Shown piece after piece: positions 46,802-54,028 of a DNA stretch of 64,000 nucleotides. The stretch is from Xanthomonas theicola (GTDB lineage Bacteria > Pseudomonadota > Gammaproteobacteria > Xanthomonadales > Xanthomonadaceae), in contig NZ_CP049017.1 in the NCBI RefSeq assembly GCF_014236795.1, positions 2,830,001-2,894,000 on the forward strand, in the 5' to 3' direction. Both the position numbers and the translations under genes were made by a program. The stretch's first letter is position 1. Every line of letters starts with the position of its first letter. The notes beneath the pieces were generated by a model. That model did no database searches, was not told the DNA's origin, and was given only the letters and a program-made list of their open reading frames with translations.

Positions 46802-48607
46802 ATGCGCACGCACCTGCTCGCCGCCGCCCTGCTCACGGCCCTCACTGGCTGCCAGAGGCCCGCCGACGCCCCGAGCGCCACGCCCGGGGCTGCCGCCGGC
46901 GCCGCCGATGCGGCCGCCGACAGCGCCTTCGCCGCGCTGTCCACGCGTGCCGTGGACACCTGGATGCGGTCGTCCCCGGTCGCCGCCACCCAGGCCGGCG
47001 ACCACCGCTACGACCGCGAACTGGACGACCTCAGCGCCGCCGGCCGGCAGAACAGCCTGGACGCGAGCAAGCAGCTGCTGGCCGACCTGGACAAGCTCCA
47101 GGTGACCAAGCTCTCGCGTGAGAACCAGGTGGATGCGGCGCTGCTGCGCAACCAGCTGCAGTCGGACATCTGGAGCAGCGAAGTGTCGCAGAACTGGGCC
47201 TGGGATCCGCAGGTCTACAACGGCCTGGCCGGCGGCGCGATCTACGGGCTGATGGCGCGCGAATTCGCGCCGCTGCCGGAGCGGCTGACGTCCGCCACCG
47301 CGCGCATGGAGAAGATCCCGGCCCTGTTCGCGCAAGCACGCGCGAACCTGGACCCGGCGCGAGTGCCGCTGATCAACGCGCAGACCGTGGCCAAGCAGAA
47401 CCAGGGCATCCTCAGCATCGTCGACACCTTCATCGTCCCGCACGTCAAGGAACTGCCGGACGCCGACGCGCAGCGCCTGCAGGCGGCGATCGATGGGCTG
47501 AAGCAAGCGGTGGCCGAACAGCAGGCCTGGCTGGACCAGACCCTGGTGCCCAACGCCAAGGGCGACTTCCGCATCGGCGCGGAGAAGTACGACCAGAAAC
47601 TGACGTTCGCGCTGAATTCCTCGCTGTCGCGCGCCGAGATCAAGCAGCGCGCCGAGGCCGAACTCAAGCGCGTGCGCGAGCAGATGTACGGCATCGCCCG
47701 CAGCGTGCTGAAGGACGCGCCGCACGCGCCGGCGCTGGCCGATGCGCCGAGCCAGGCGCAGCAGCAGGCCGCGATCGAGGCGGCGCTGGAGCTGGCGTAC
47801 GCGCAGCACCCGGCGCGCGACAAGGTGATCGACGAGGCCAAGGCCTCGCTGGCGTCCTCCACCGCATTCGTCCGCGCCAGGAACCTGCTGACCCTGCCCG
47901 ATGCGCCGGTGGACATCATCCTGATGCCCGAATTCCAGCGCGGCGTATCGGTGGCCTACTGCGACTCGCCCGGCCCGCTGGACAAGCACCTGAAGACCTT
48001 CTACGCGGTGTCGCCGATTCCCGACGACTGGAGCGCGCAGCAGGCCGAATCGTTCCTGCGCGAGTACAACGGGCGCATGATCCACCTGCTGAGCATCCAC
48101 GAAGGCGTGCCCGGCCACTACGTGGAAGGCTGGCATTCGGCCAAGTTCCCCTCGACGCTGCGCGGCGTGCTGCGCTCTGGCGTATTCGCCGAGGGCTGGG
48201 CGGTGTACACCGAGCGCATGATGCAGGAACAGGGCTACCTGGACCACGATCCGCTGTTCCACCTGGTGCAGCTGAAGTTCTACCTGCGCAGCGTCGCCAA
48301 CGCGCTGCTCGACCAGGGCGTGCACGTGGACCACTGGAGCAAGCAGCAGGCGCTGCAGCTGATGGTGCACGACACCTTCCAGCAGCAGAGCGAGGCCGAA
48401 GGCAAGTGGGTGCGCGCGCAGCTGACCTCGGCGCAGCTGCCGACCTACTTCGTCGGCGTGCAGGAACACCTGGATCTGCGCAAGGCGGTGCAGGCCAAGC
48501 TCGGCGACAAGTTCGACCTGAAGACCTACCACGACCAGGTGCTGTCCTACGGCGCGCCGCCGGTGCGGTTCGTGCGCGAGCTGATGCTGGACGAGCCGAT
48601 TCGGTAA
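46802..48607 (+). CDS. DUF885-family lipoprotein, putative metallopeptidase
   Basis: The 601-residue protein has a lipobox (LLTALTGC, Cys at residue 17) and a DUF885 domain. The HEGVPGHYVEGW motif resembles the zinc-binding HExxGH pattern, and a conserved EGWAVYTERMM follows. Family members are believed to be membrane-anchored hydrolases of uncertain substrate. The upstream ORF extension lacks a signal and was cut at ATG 46802. A TATGCT -10 lies about 30 bases upstream. Confidence 0.85.
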   Translation: MRTHLLAAALLTALTGCQRPADAPSATPGAAAGAADAAADSAFAALSTRAVDTWMRSSPVAATQAGDHRYDRELDDLSAAGRQNSLDASKQLLADLDKLQVTKLSRENQVDAALLRNQLQSDIWSSEVSQNWAWDPQVYNGLAGGAIYGLMAREFAPLPERLTSATARMEKIPALFAQARANLDPARVPLINAQTVAKQNQGILSIVDTFIVPHVKELPDADAQRLQAAIDGLKQAVAEQQAWLDQTLVPNAKGDFRIGAEKYDQKLTFALNSSLSRAEIKQRAEAELKRVREQMYGIARSVLKDAPHAPALADAPSQAQQQAAIEAALELAYAQHPARDKVIDEAKASLASSTAFVRARNLLTLPDAPVDIILMPEFQRGVSVAYCDSPGPLDKHLKTFYAVSPIPDDWSAQQAESFLREYNGRMIHLLSIHEGVPGHYVEGWHSAKFPSTLRGVLRSGVFAEGWAVYTERMMQEQGYLDHDPLFHLVQLKFYLRSVANALLDQGVHVDHWSKQQALQLMVHDTFQQQSEAEGKWVRAQLTSAQLPTYFVGVQEHLDLRKAVQAKLGDKFDLKTYHDQVLSYGAPPVRFVRELMLDEPIR

Positions 48608-49113
48608 CCGGCCAGCCGGCGGCGGACCGCCGCCGCCGGCATGGAAGCGGACGCTGCCGAGCCCCTGGAAAACCCGAGCCTGCCACCCACAGCAGGCTGG
48701 CCCAGGGATCGCACCCGAAAGCGTGTTTTATCGTCGGAACATGGCGACTGCCGATCCGGAAGGCACGAGCTTCCCGAGCATCATCCTGAAACCAATGACG
48801 ACCGTCTGCATAGGCGGGCGTGGGTGAAAACGGCCAGCGATCGAAACCGGCGGCGGACGCACAGAGCCGGCACGCTGGCCGGCAGAAAAGTCTTGCGCTA
48901 CTTGGCTTTGCGCGCACGCATCACTTCAATGGCAGTGGAGACCGCATCGCGTCCACTGCGGACCGTTCTGCCGCCTGTCCTCTCGTGATAGAACCTGGCC
49001 ATGCGACCGTCTTTCGCCAACCGCCACAGCGCACTTCTTCATATATGGTCACGGCGGCCACGCGCGCGGCGGCCCATGGATGCCGTCGCCCACCTCGACC
49101 ATGGAGCACGATC
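48608..49113. other. 506-base stretch without a recognisable gene
   Basis: It contains a 115-codon frame (48641-48988) with Arg-rich composition and no motif, probably spurious. No terminator with a T-run was found after the DUF885 gene. The last 100 bases are AT-richer and may hold the promoter for the immunity-like array. Confidence 0.5.
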
Positions 49114-49410
49114 ATGCCCCTCATTGCCAAGCGCCGGACGTGGTTGCCCATCGCGGTGCTGGCCCTCACCCTGCCACTGCTGCCGACAGGATGGCACCGT
49201 ATGCGCCGTGAGCCTGTGACAAGGGATCCTTGCAACATCCCATTGGATGCCCATGGCACCGTGCATATCGACACCCGCAAGCCCATCCCGTTCGATCGGC
49301 ATGCGTTGGGGCCGGTTGTTACGACACCTACGGCTGCAAGGTGATTTATAATGGCAAGTATTTAGTTGTCGCATCCTGGACGATACCAAGAAAATTTCGT
49401 CGGCGTCGTG
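49114..49410 (+). pseudogene. Decayed third copy of the immunity-like lipoprotein
   Basis: The intact N-terminal part (MPLIAKRRTWLPIAVLALTL, then HIDTRKPIPFDRHALG) matches the lipoproteins at 49463 and 51164. The lipobox Cys has become Trp, and a frameshift after HALG ends the frame at 49344. In other frames CYDTYGCKVIYNGKY and RILDDTKKISSAS continue the homology. The copy is cut at the 49411 duplication junction. Confidence 0.85.
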
Positions 49411-49462
49411 ATGGTCACCACGCCATGTCGCGATCCACTTCTCTCACGATGGAGCGGCGCTC

Positions 49463-50116
49463 ATGTTCTATTTCTCCAACAAGCGTCAGATGCAGTCGTT
49501 TCTTGCGGTGCTGGCAACCGCATTGCCGCTCGTACTTGCAGGATGTCCGCAAATGACCAACGCTCCCGCCGTCAAGTCGCCCACCAACGTGCCGTTGGAC
49601 GCCAATCGCACCGTGCATATCGATACGCGCAAGCCGATTCCGTTCGATCGGCATGCCTTTGGTGCGTCGTGTTTCGATACCTATGGCTGCAAAGTGCTCT
49701 ACAACGGCCGGTACGAGGCCCGTGACCCGGACGACGTGAAGCAGATGTCGTCCGCTTCGTTGGGCGATGTCTATCCCGACAACATGACCGCGCACACCAT
49801 CGGTATCGGCAATTATCCCGATTTCCCACCGCCGGCCGAGGTCAGTTGGCACTCCAGCGACGGCCAGCCGCACCATGCCACGGTGGATATCGGCGCGATC
49901 TTCAAGGATCAGGTGGTCTTGCACAAGGTGCCGCAGGAGCAGTTGCCGCCGATTCTGACGGCGCCGATCTTCCCGGACATCATATTGGAAGTGAACGACC
50001 GTACGATCAATGTGTATATGCGAGCACATGTTTCCACGTCGGTTCTGCAGGAGCCTGGAAATAAATATAGTGATTTCCGCAATGACCTGATACTTGCCTA
50101 TACCGAAACCTACTGA
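49463..50116 (+). CDS. Lipoprotein, putative immunity protein 1
   Basis: The 217-residue protein has a signal peptide and lipobox ending LPLVLAGC (Cys28), so it is anchored in a membrane facing the periplasm. Mature motifs are HIDTRKPIPFDRHAFG, a CFDTYGC pair, PPPAEVSWHSSDGQ, VDIGAIFKDQVVLHKVP and a final VYMRAHV. The pattern resembles the DUF3304/DUF2931-type lipoproteins beside Tle1 lipases; that assignment is not confirmed. It lies 25 bases before a lipase gene. By analogy with Tli proteins it should neutralise that toxin in the periplasm. Confidence 0.78.
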   Translation: MFYFSNKRQMQSFLAVLATALPLVLAGCPQMTNAPAVKSPTNVPLDANRTVHIDTRKPIPFDRHAFGASCFDTYGCKVLYNGRYEARDPDDVKQMSSASLGDVYPDNMTAHTIGIGNYPDFPPPAEVSWHSSDGQPHHATVDIGAIFKDQVVLHKVPQEQLPPILTAPIFPDIILEVNDRTINVYMRAHVSTSVLQEPGNKYSDFRNDLILAYTETY

Positions 50117-50141
50117 TAGCAGGGTGACCAAGGAGAAGCCG

Positions 50142-51257
50142 ATGGGAAGCGAACGCAACGATCCGCGGCGCTGGCCTGATGGCGTGGAGACGTATCCGGC
50201 CAGCCAGCAGGACTTGGCAATCTATGAGCAGAGCCGCCACGCGCTGGCGCAGTTCCAGGCGCCGCGGCTGGTCAGCGATAAGAATCCGCATTCCCGCCTG
50301 TTCGTGGCCTCCTTCGATGGCACGGGCAACGACAAGTACAAGGATCCCGAGCACATCACCAATATCGGGATCCTGGACGATCAGGTCAAAGCGGCGCAAA
50401 AATCCGGCATGCGCAACATCGGAGGCCATTACGTCCCAGGCGTTGGCACCCAGGACGATCCCTTCACCCAAGCGATCGATGGCGGCCTGGGCTACAGCTA
50501 CGGTCCGCGCATGGAAGAAATGTACTTGCGGTTCGTACGTCAGGCCAAGGAATGGCAGAAACAGGATCCCCACGCCGAAATCAGCATCCTGTCCACCGGC
50601 TTCAGCCGCGGCGCGGTGACCACGGCGATGTTCACCCGGATGGTCGATGAGCGCGGCATCCAGGATCCGGAAGGCATGCAGATCGACTACGGCCCGGCCG
50701 GCGAGGTGCGCCAGCTCACCGCGACCCGGCCGCCGCTGGCGCCGCCGGGGCGCACCGCGCAGGCGGTGGCGCTGCTGGACCCGGTCGCCACCGGCGACAT
50801 GAACCTGCGCGACGTGCGCCTGCCGCCGTCGGTGGTGTCGGGCCTGCAGATCAGCGCGCGCGACGAGCGCCGCGACGCGTTCCCGGTCAAGGACATCCTG
50901 GACCCCGGCCGCTCGCGCGACGGGCGCTTCCTCGATCTGGTCAATCCGGGGGCGCATTCGGACATCGGCGGCTCCTACCGGCTCGACGGGCTGGCGGTGC
51001 GCAACGGCAATCCGCTGGCGGCGCAAGTCAATCCGCGATGGCGACAAGGACCGTCATGCTTGACTTCCCCGCCTCGCCTCGGTCGAATGGCCATAACGGG
51101 CGCTTCCATGGATGGTCACCACACCATGTCGCGATCCACTTCTCTCACGATGGAGCGGCGCTCATGTTCTATTCCTTCAACAAGCGTCAGATGCAGTCGT
51201 TTCTTGCGCTGCTGGCAACCGCATTGCCGCTCGTACTTGCAGGATGTCCGCAAATGA
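50142..51257 (+). CDS. DUF2235/Tle1-like lipase, C-terminally truncated copy
   Basis: An AGGAGA ribosome site precedes the ATG. Residues 1-292 match the full-length copy at 51843 and keep the alpha/beta-hydrolase core: FDGTGND at 58-64, the nucleophile motif GFSRGA (Ser155), Asp213 in LLDPV and His272 in GAHSDIGG. After residue about 293 homology stops and 78 unrelated residues follow, antiphase to the next lipoprotein gene. The 230-residue C-terminal region of the intact copy is missing. It may be an inactive remnant, a recombination donor, or a toxin lacking its delivery part. Confidence 0.8.
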   Translation: MGSERNDPRRWPDGVETYPASQQDLAIYEQSRHALAQFQAPRLVSDKNPHSRLFVASFDGTGNDKYKDPEHITNIGILDDQVKAAQKSGMRNIGGHYVPGVGTQDDPFTQAIDGGLGYSYGPRMEEMYLRFVRQAKEWQKQDPHAEISILSTGFSRGAVTTAMFTRMVDERGIQDPEGMQIDYGPAGEVRQLTATRPPLAPPGRTAQAVALLDPVATGDMNLRDVRLPPSVVSGLQISARDERRDAFPVKDILDPGRSRDGRFLDLVNPGAHSDIGGSYRLDGLAVRNGNPLAAQVNPRWRQGPSCLTSPPRLGRMAITGASMDGHHTMSRSTSLTMERRSCSIPSTSVRCSRFLRCWQPHCRSYLQDVRK

Positions 51258-51817
51258 CCAACGCTCCCGCCGTCAAGTCGCCCACCAACGTGCCGTTGGA
51301 CGCCAATCGCACCGTGCATATCGATACGCGCAAGCCGATTCCGTTCGATCGGCATGCCTTTGGTACTGCGTGCTACGACACTTATGGTTGCAAGATATTG
51401 TATAATGGTCGCTACGAGGCCCACGATTCGGATGATGTAAAGCGTATCTCATCAGCCTCGCTGGGGGATGGCTACCCAGACAACCTATCAGGTTCGACAA
51501 TCGGCATCCGCAATTTCCCAGACTTCCCGCCCCCTGCCGAAGTCAGCTGGCGCTCCAAGGATGGCCAACCACACCACGCCACGGTGGATATCGGCGCGAT
51601 CTTCAAGGACAAGATCGTGCTGCACAAGGTACCGCAGGAGCAGTTGCCGCCGATTCTGACGGCGCCGATCTTTCCGGACATCATCCTGGAAGTGAACGAT
51701 CGCACCATCAATGTGTATATGCGGGCAATGGTGTTTACTACTGTTCCGCAGCGCGCTGGCAAACCGGACAGTAGATTTCGTTATGACCTGATGCTTGCTT
51801 ACACCAAGAGCTACTGA
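51164..51817 (+). CDS. Lipoprotein, putative immunity protein 2
   Basis: The 217 residues are the same length as immunity protein 1. Signal peptide, lipobox LPLVLAGC and most of the first 75 residues are identical. The middle (DSDDVKRISSASLGDGYPDN...) and the end (MVFTTVPQRAGKPDSRF) differ, which would fit specificity change. It starts inside the frame of the truncated lipase and is followed after 25 bases by the full-length lipase. Confidence 0.78.
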   Translation: MFYSFNKRQMQSFLALLATALPLVLAGCPQMTNAPAVKSPTNVPLDANRTVHIDTRKPIPFDRHAFGTACYDTYGCKILYNGRYEAHDSDDVKRISSASLGDGYPDNLSGSTIGIRNFPDFPPPAEVSWRSKDGQPHHATVDIGAIFKDKIVLHKVPQEQLPPILTAPIFPDIILEVNDRTINVYMRAMVFTTVPQRAGKPDSRFRYDLMLAYTKSY

Positions 51818-51842
51818 AGGCACGGTGACCAAGGAGAAGACG

Positions 51843-53423
51843 ATGGGAAGCGAGCAAAGCGATCCGAGGCGCTGGCCTGATGGCGTGGAGGCATATCCGG
51901 CCAGACAGCAAGACTTGGCAATCTATGAGCAGAGCCGCCACGCGCTGGCGCAGTTCCAGGCGCCGCGGCTGGTCAGCGGGAGCAATCCGCACTCCCGCCT
52001 GTTCGTAGCCTCCTTCGATGGCACGGGCAACGACAAGTACAAGGATCCCGAGCACATCACCAATATCGGCATCCTGGACGATCAGGTGCAAACGGCAAAA
52101 AATAACGATGTTAAAAATATAAGAGGATATTATGTCCCCGGCGTGGGCACCCAGGACAATGCCTTCACCCAAGCGATCGATGGCGGCCTGGGCTACAGCT
52201 ACGGTCCGCGCATGGAAGAAATGTACTTGCGGTTCATTCTCCAAGCCAGGAGGTGGCATGACGAAAATCCCCACGCCGAAATCAGCATCCTCTCCACCGG
52301 CTTCAGCCGCGGCGCGGTGACCGCGGCGATGTTCACCCGGATGGTCGATGAGCGCGGCATCCAGGATCCGGAAGGGATGCAGATCGACTACGGCCCGGCC
52401 GGCGAGGTGCGCCAGCTCACCGCGACCCGGCCGCCGCTGGCGCCGCCGGGGCGCACCGCGCAGGCGGTGGCGCTGCTGGACCCGGTCGCCACCGGCGACA
52501 TGAACCTGCGCGACGTGCGCCTGCCGCCGTCGGTGGTGTCGGGCCTGCAGATCAGCGCGCGCGACGAGCGCCGCGACGCGTTCCCGGTCAAGGACATCCT
52601 GGACCCCGGCCGCTCGCGCGACGGGCGCTTCCTCGATCTGGTCAATCCAGGGGCGCATTCGGACATCGGCGGCTCCTACCGGCTCGACGGGCTGGCGGTG
52701 CGCAATGGCAATCTGCTGTCCGCCTATGTCAACAGCCTCGGCGACACCCCGTTCGCGCAGGCGCGCACGGTGCCGGGGGCGCCGGAGATGAACGTGATCC
52801 ACCGCTCCGAGCAGCACCAGGCGTTCTACACCACGGCGCTGGCCAGCGTGCTCGGCCAGCGCGTGCACGTGAAGGAGCTGGCCGGCACGGCATGGAGCCT
52901 GAACCGTACCGATGCCGAGCCACTGGATGCGGCATTGCGCGCACGGTACCCGTTGCGGGCGGTGCCGCTGCCCGCCGAACGCACCGATCCATCGCTGCCG
53001 GCGTTCTTCCAGCAACGTCCGTCGGCGCCGGCGCCGGCGCCGCAGATCGAGAGTTGGACGCCCCTGCTGTTGAATGCGCCCCATGCCTCGCTGCGGCGCG
53101 ACGCCGCCGCGCCCGCCGCACAGGATCGGGCACCGGACCGCGAACAGGTCGCCGGAGCTGGGCAACCGGCACCGATGCGCTGGAATCCGCTGTTCCTGGC
53201 GGCCACCGATGCGGCGTTGCGCAACGATGGCGACGGCGTGCTGGCCGCCGGTCGCGCCTACGCCCAGAGCGAGGATGGCCAGGCCTGGTTGCGCAGCGGC
53301 CAGCAAGCGAACCAGGCGCTGGCGCTGCAGCAGGAACAGGAGCGGCAGTTGCAGCAGCAGCGCGCACTGGAAGCCCAGCAGCAGGCGCCGGTGCATGCCG
53401 CTCCGGTCATGCGCCTGGGATGA
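51843..53423 (+). CDS. DUF2235/Tle1-like lipase, full length, putative antibacterial effector
   Basis: The 526-residue protein has no signal peptide. The N-terminal hydrolase domain (about 1-290) has FDGTGND, the GFSRGA nucleophile motif (Ser155), Asp213 and His272. Tle1-family members hydrolyse membrane phospholipids of rival cells. The C-terminal region (about 295-526) is Ala/Pro-rich and ends in a Gln-rich coiled tail (LALQQEQERQLQQQRALEAQ). Delivery could be by the type VI secretion system. A Gln-rich C-terminus also recalls Xanthomonas type IV (X-Tfe) effectors, but the typical XVIPCD motifs were not seen. Its partner lipoprotein lies just upstream. Confidence 0.82.
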   Translation: MGSEQSDPRRWPDGVEAYPARQQDLAIYEQSRHALAQFQAPRLVSGSNPHSRLFVASFDGTGNDKYKDPEHITNIGILDDQVQTAKNNDVKNIRGYYVPGVGTQDNAFTQAIDGGLGYSYGPRMEEMYLRFILQARRWHDENPHAEISILSTGFSRGAVTAAMFTRMVDERGIQDPEGMQIDYGPAGEVRQLTATRPPLAPPGRTAQAVALLDPVATGDMNLRDVRLPPSVVSGLQISARDERRDAFPVKDILDPGRSRDGRFLDLVNPGAHSDIGGSYRLDGLAVRNGNLLSAYVNSLGDTPFAQARTVPGAPEMNVIHRSEQHQAFYTTALASVLGQRVHVKELAGTAWSLNRTDAEPLDAALRARYPLRAVPLPAERTDPSLPAFFQQRPSAPAPAPQIESWTPLLLNAPHASLRRDAAAPAAQDRAPDREQVAGAGQPAPMRWNPLFLAATDAALRNDGDGVLAAGRAYAQSEDGQAWLRSGQQANQALALQQEQERQLQQQRALEAQQQAPVHAAPVMRLG

Positions 53424-53442
53424 GGCAAGGAGACCGCGTGCC

Positions 53443-54006
53443 ATGACATCGGACCAATTACAAGAACTGGCGATGCGCCTGAGCGCCTTGGCCGACACGC
53501 TTCAACAGCGCGCCGAGGCCGCGCTGCGCGAGCAGCAGCGCAGTGCGCAGGCGTTGCACGGGGCCGCGCAGAGCTTCGCCGCGCAATCGCAGCAGTTGTC
53601 GCAGGATGTGGTGCGCACCGTGGGCAACGAGACGCGCGGCGTGGTGGAACGCGCCACGGGCGACGGCCTGCGCCAGGGCGAGGAACGCTTGAAGCAGGCC
53701 GCCGCGCAGGTGCGCCAGGCCGAGCTGCGCCTGTCCGAGGAAGTGGCGCAGTTGCTGGCAAGCCGGCAGTCGCTGCTGTGGAAGAGCGGCTTGGCATTGC
53801 TGCTGGGGTCGCTGTTGGCGGTCGCCGGCAGCGGCTATTTCGTCTGGCGCAGCCAGCAGGCCCTGCGCGATGCCCAGTTCCCCGAGGCGGTGTTGGCCGC
53901 GACCCGCTCCGGTGCATTGACCCAGTGCGGCGACCGATTGTGCGCACGGATCGGCAGAAAGCCGCAGCACTTCGGTGCGCAGGGCGAGTACGCACTCGTA
54001 CGATAG
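53443..54006 (+). CDS. Coiled-coil protein with one membrane helix, linked to the lipase genes
   Basis: The 187-residue protein starts MTSDQLQELAMRLSALADTL. Residues 1-105 are heptad-rich coiled coil with many Gln, Glu and Ala. One transmembrane helix follows (SGLALLLGSLLAVAGSGYFVW, about 110-130), then a 55-residue tail with two Cys (TQCGDRLCARIG). Similar proteins are sometimes annotated as relaxation/mobilisation proteins, which means little here. It lies 19 bases after the lipase with an AGGAG site, so it probably belongs to the same system as an accessory, loading or inner-membrane partner. Confidence 0.6.
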   Translation: MTSDQLQELAMRLSALADTLQQRAEAALREQQRSAQALHGAAQSFAAQSQQLSQDVVRTVGNETRGVVERATGDGLRQGEERLKQAAAQVRQAELRLSEEVAQLLASRQSLLWKSGLALLLGSLLAVAGSGYFVWRSQQALRDAQFPEAVLAATRSGALTQCGDRLCARIGRKPQHFGAQGEYALVR

Positions 54007-54028
54007 GTGTCATCGCGCGTGTCCGACA

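Larger units (their letters stand above)
49411..52733. repeat. 1.7-kb direct tandem duplication (toxin/immunity unit)
   Basis: Unit 1 (49411 to about 51035) and unit 2 (51112 to about 52733) start with the same leader ATGGTCACCAC...CCATGTCGCGATCC and share the lipoprotein gene and the 5' two thirds of the lipase gene. Identity ranges from near perfect (lipase core) to strongly diverged patches in the lipoprotein middle and in lipase residues 82-96. About 76 bases of unrelated sequence join the units. Confidence 0.9.

Noticed and set aside
48641..48988. 115-codon frame after the DUF885 gene
   Set aside because: Arg-rich, no motif, no ribosome site and codon use unlike the neighbours.
52726..53423. 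Canonical XVIPCD domain at the end of the full-length lipase
   Set aside because: Only the Gln-rich end is shared; the conserved motifs of X-Tfe domains were not seen, so delivery route is left open.
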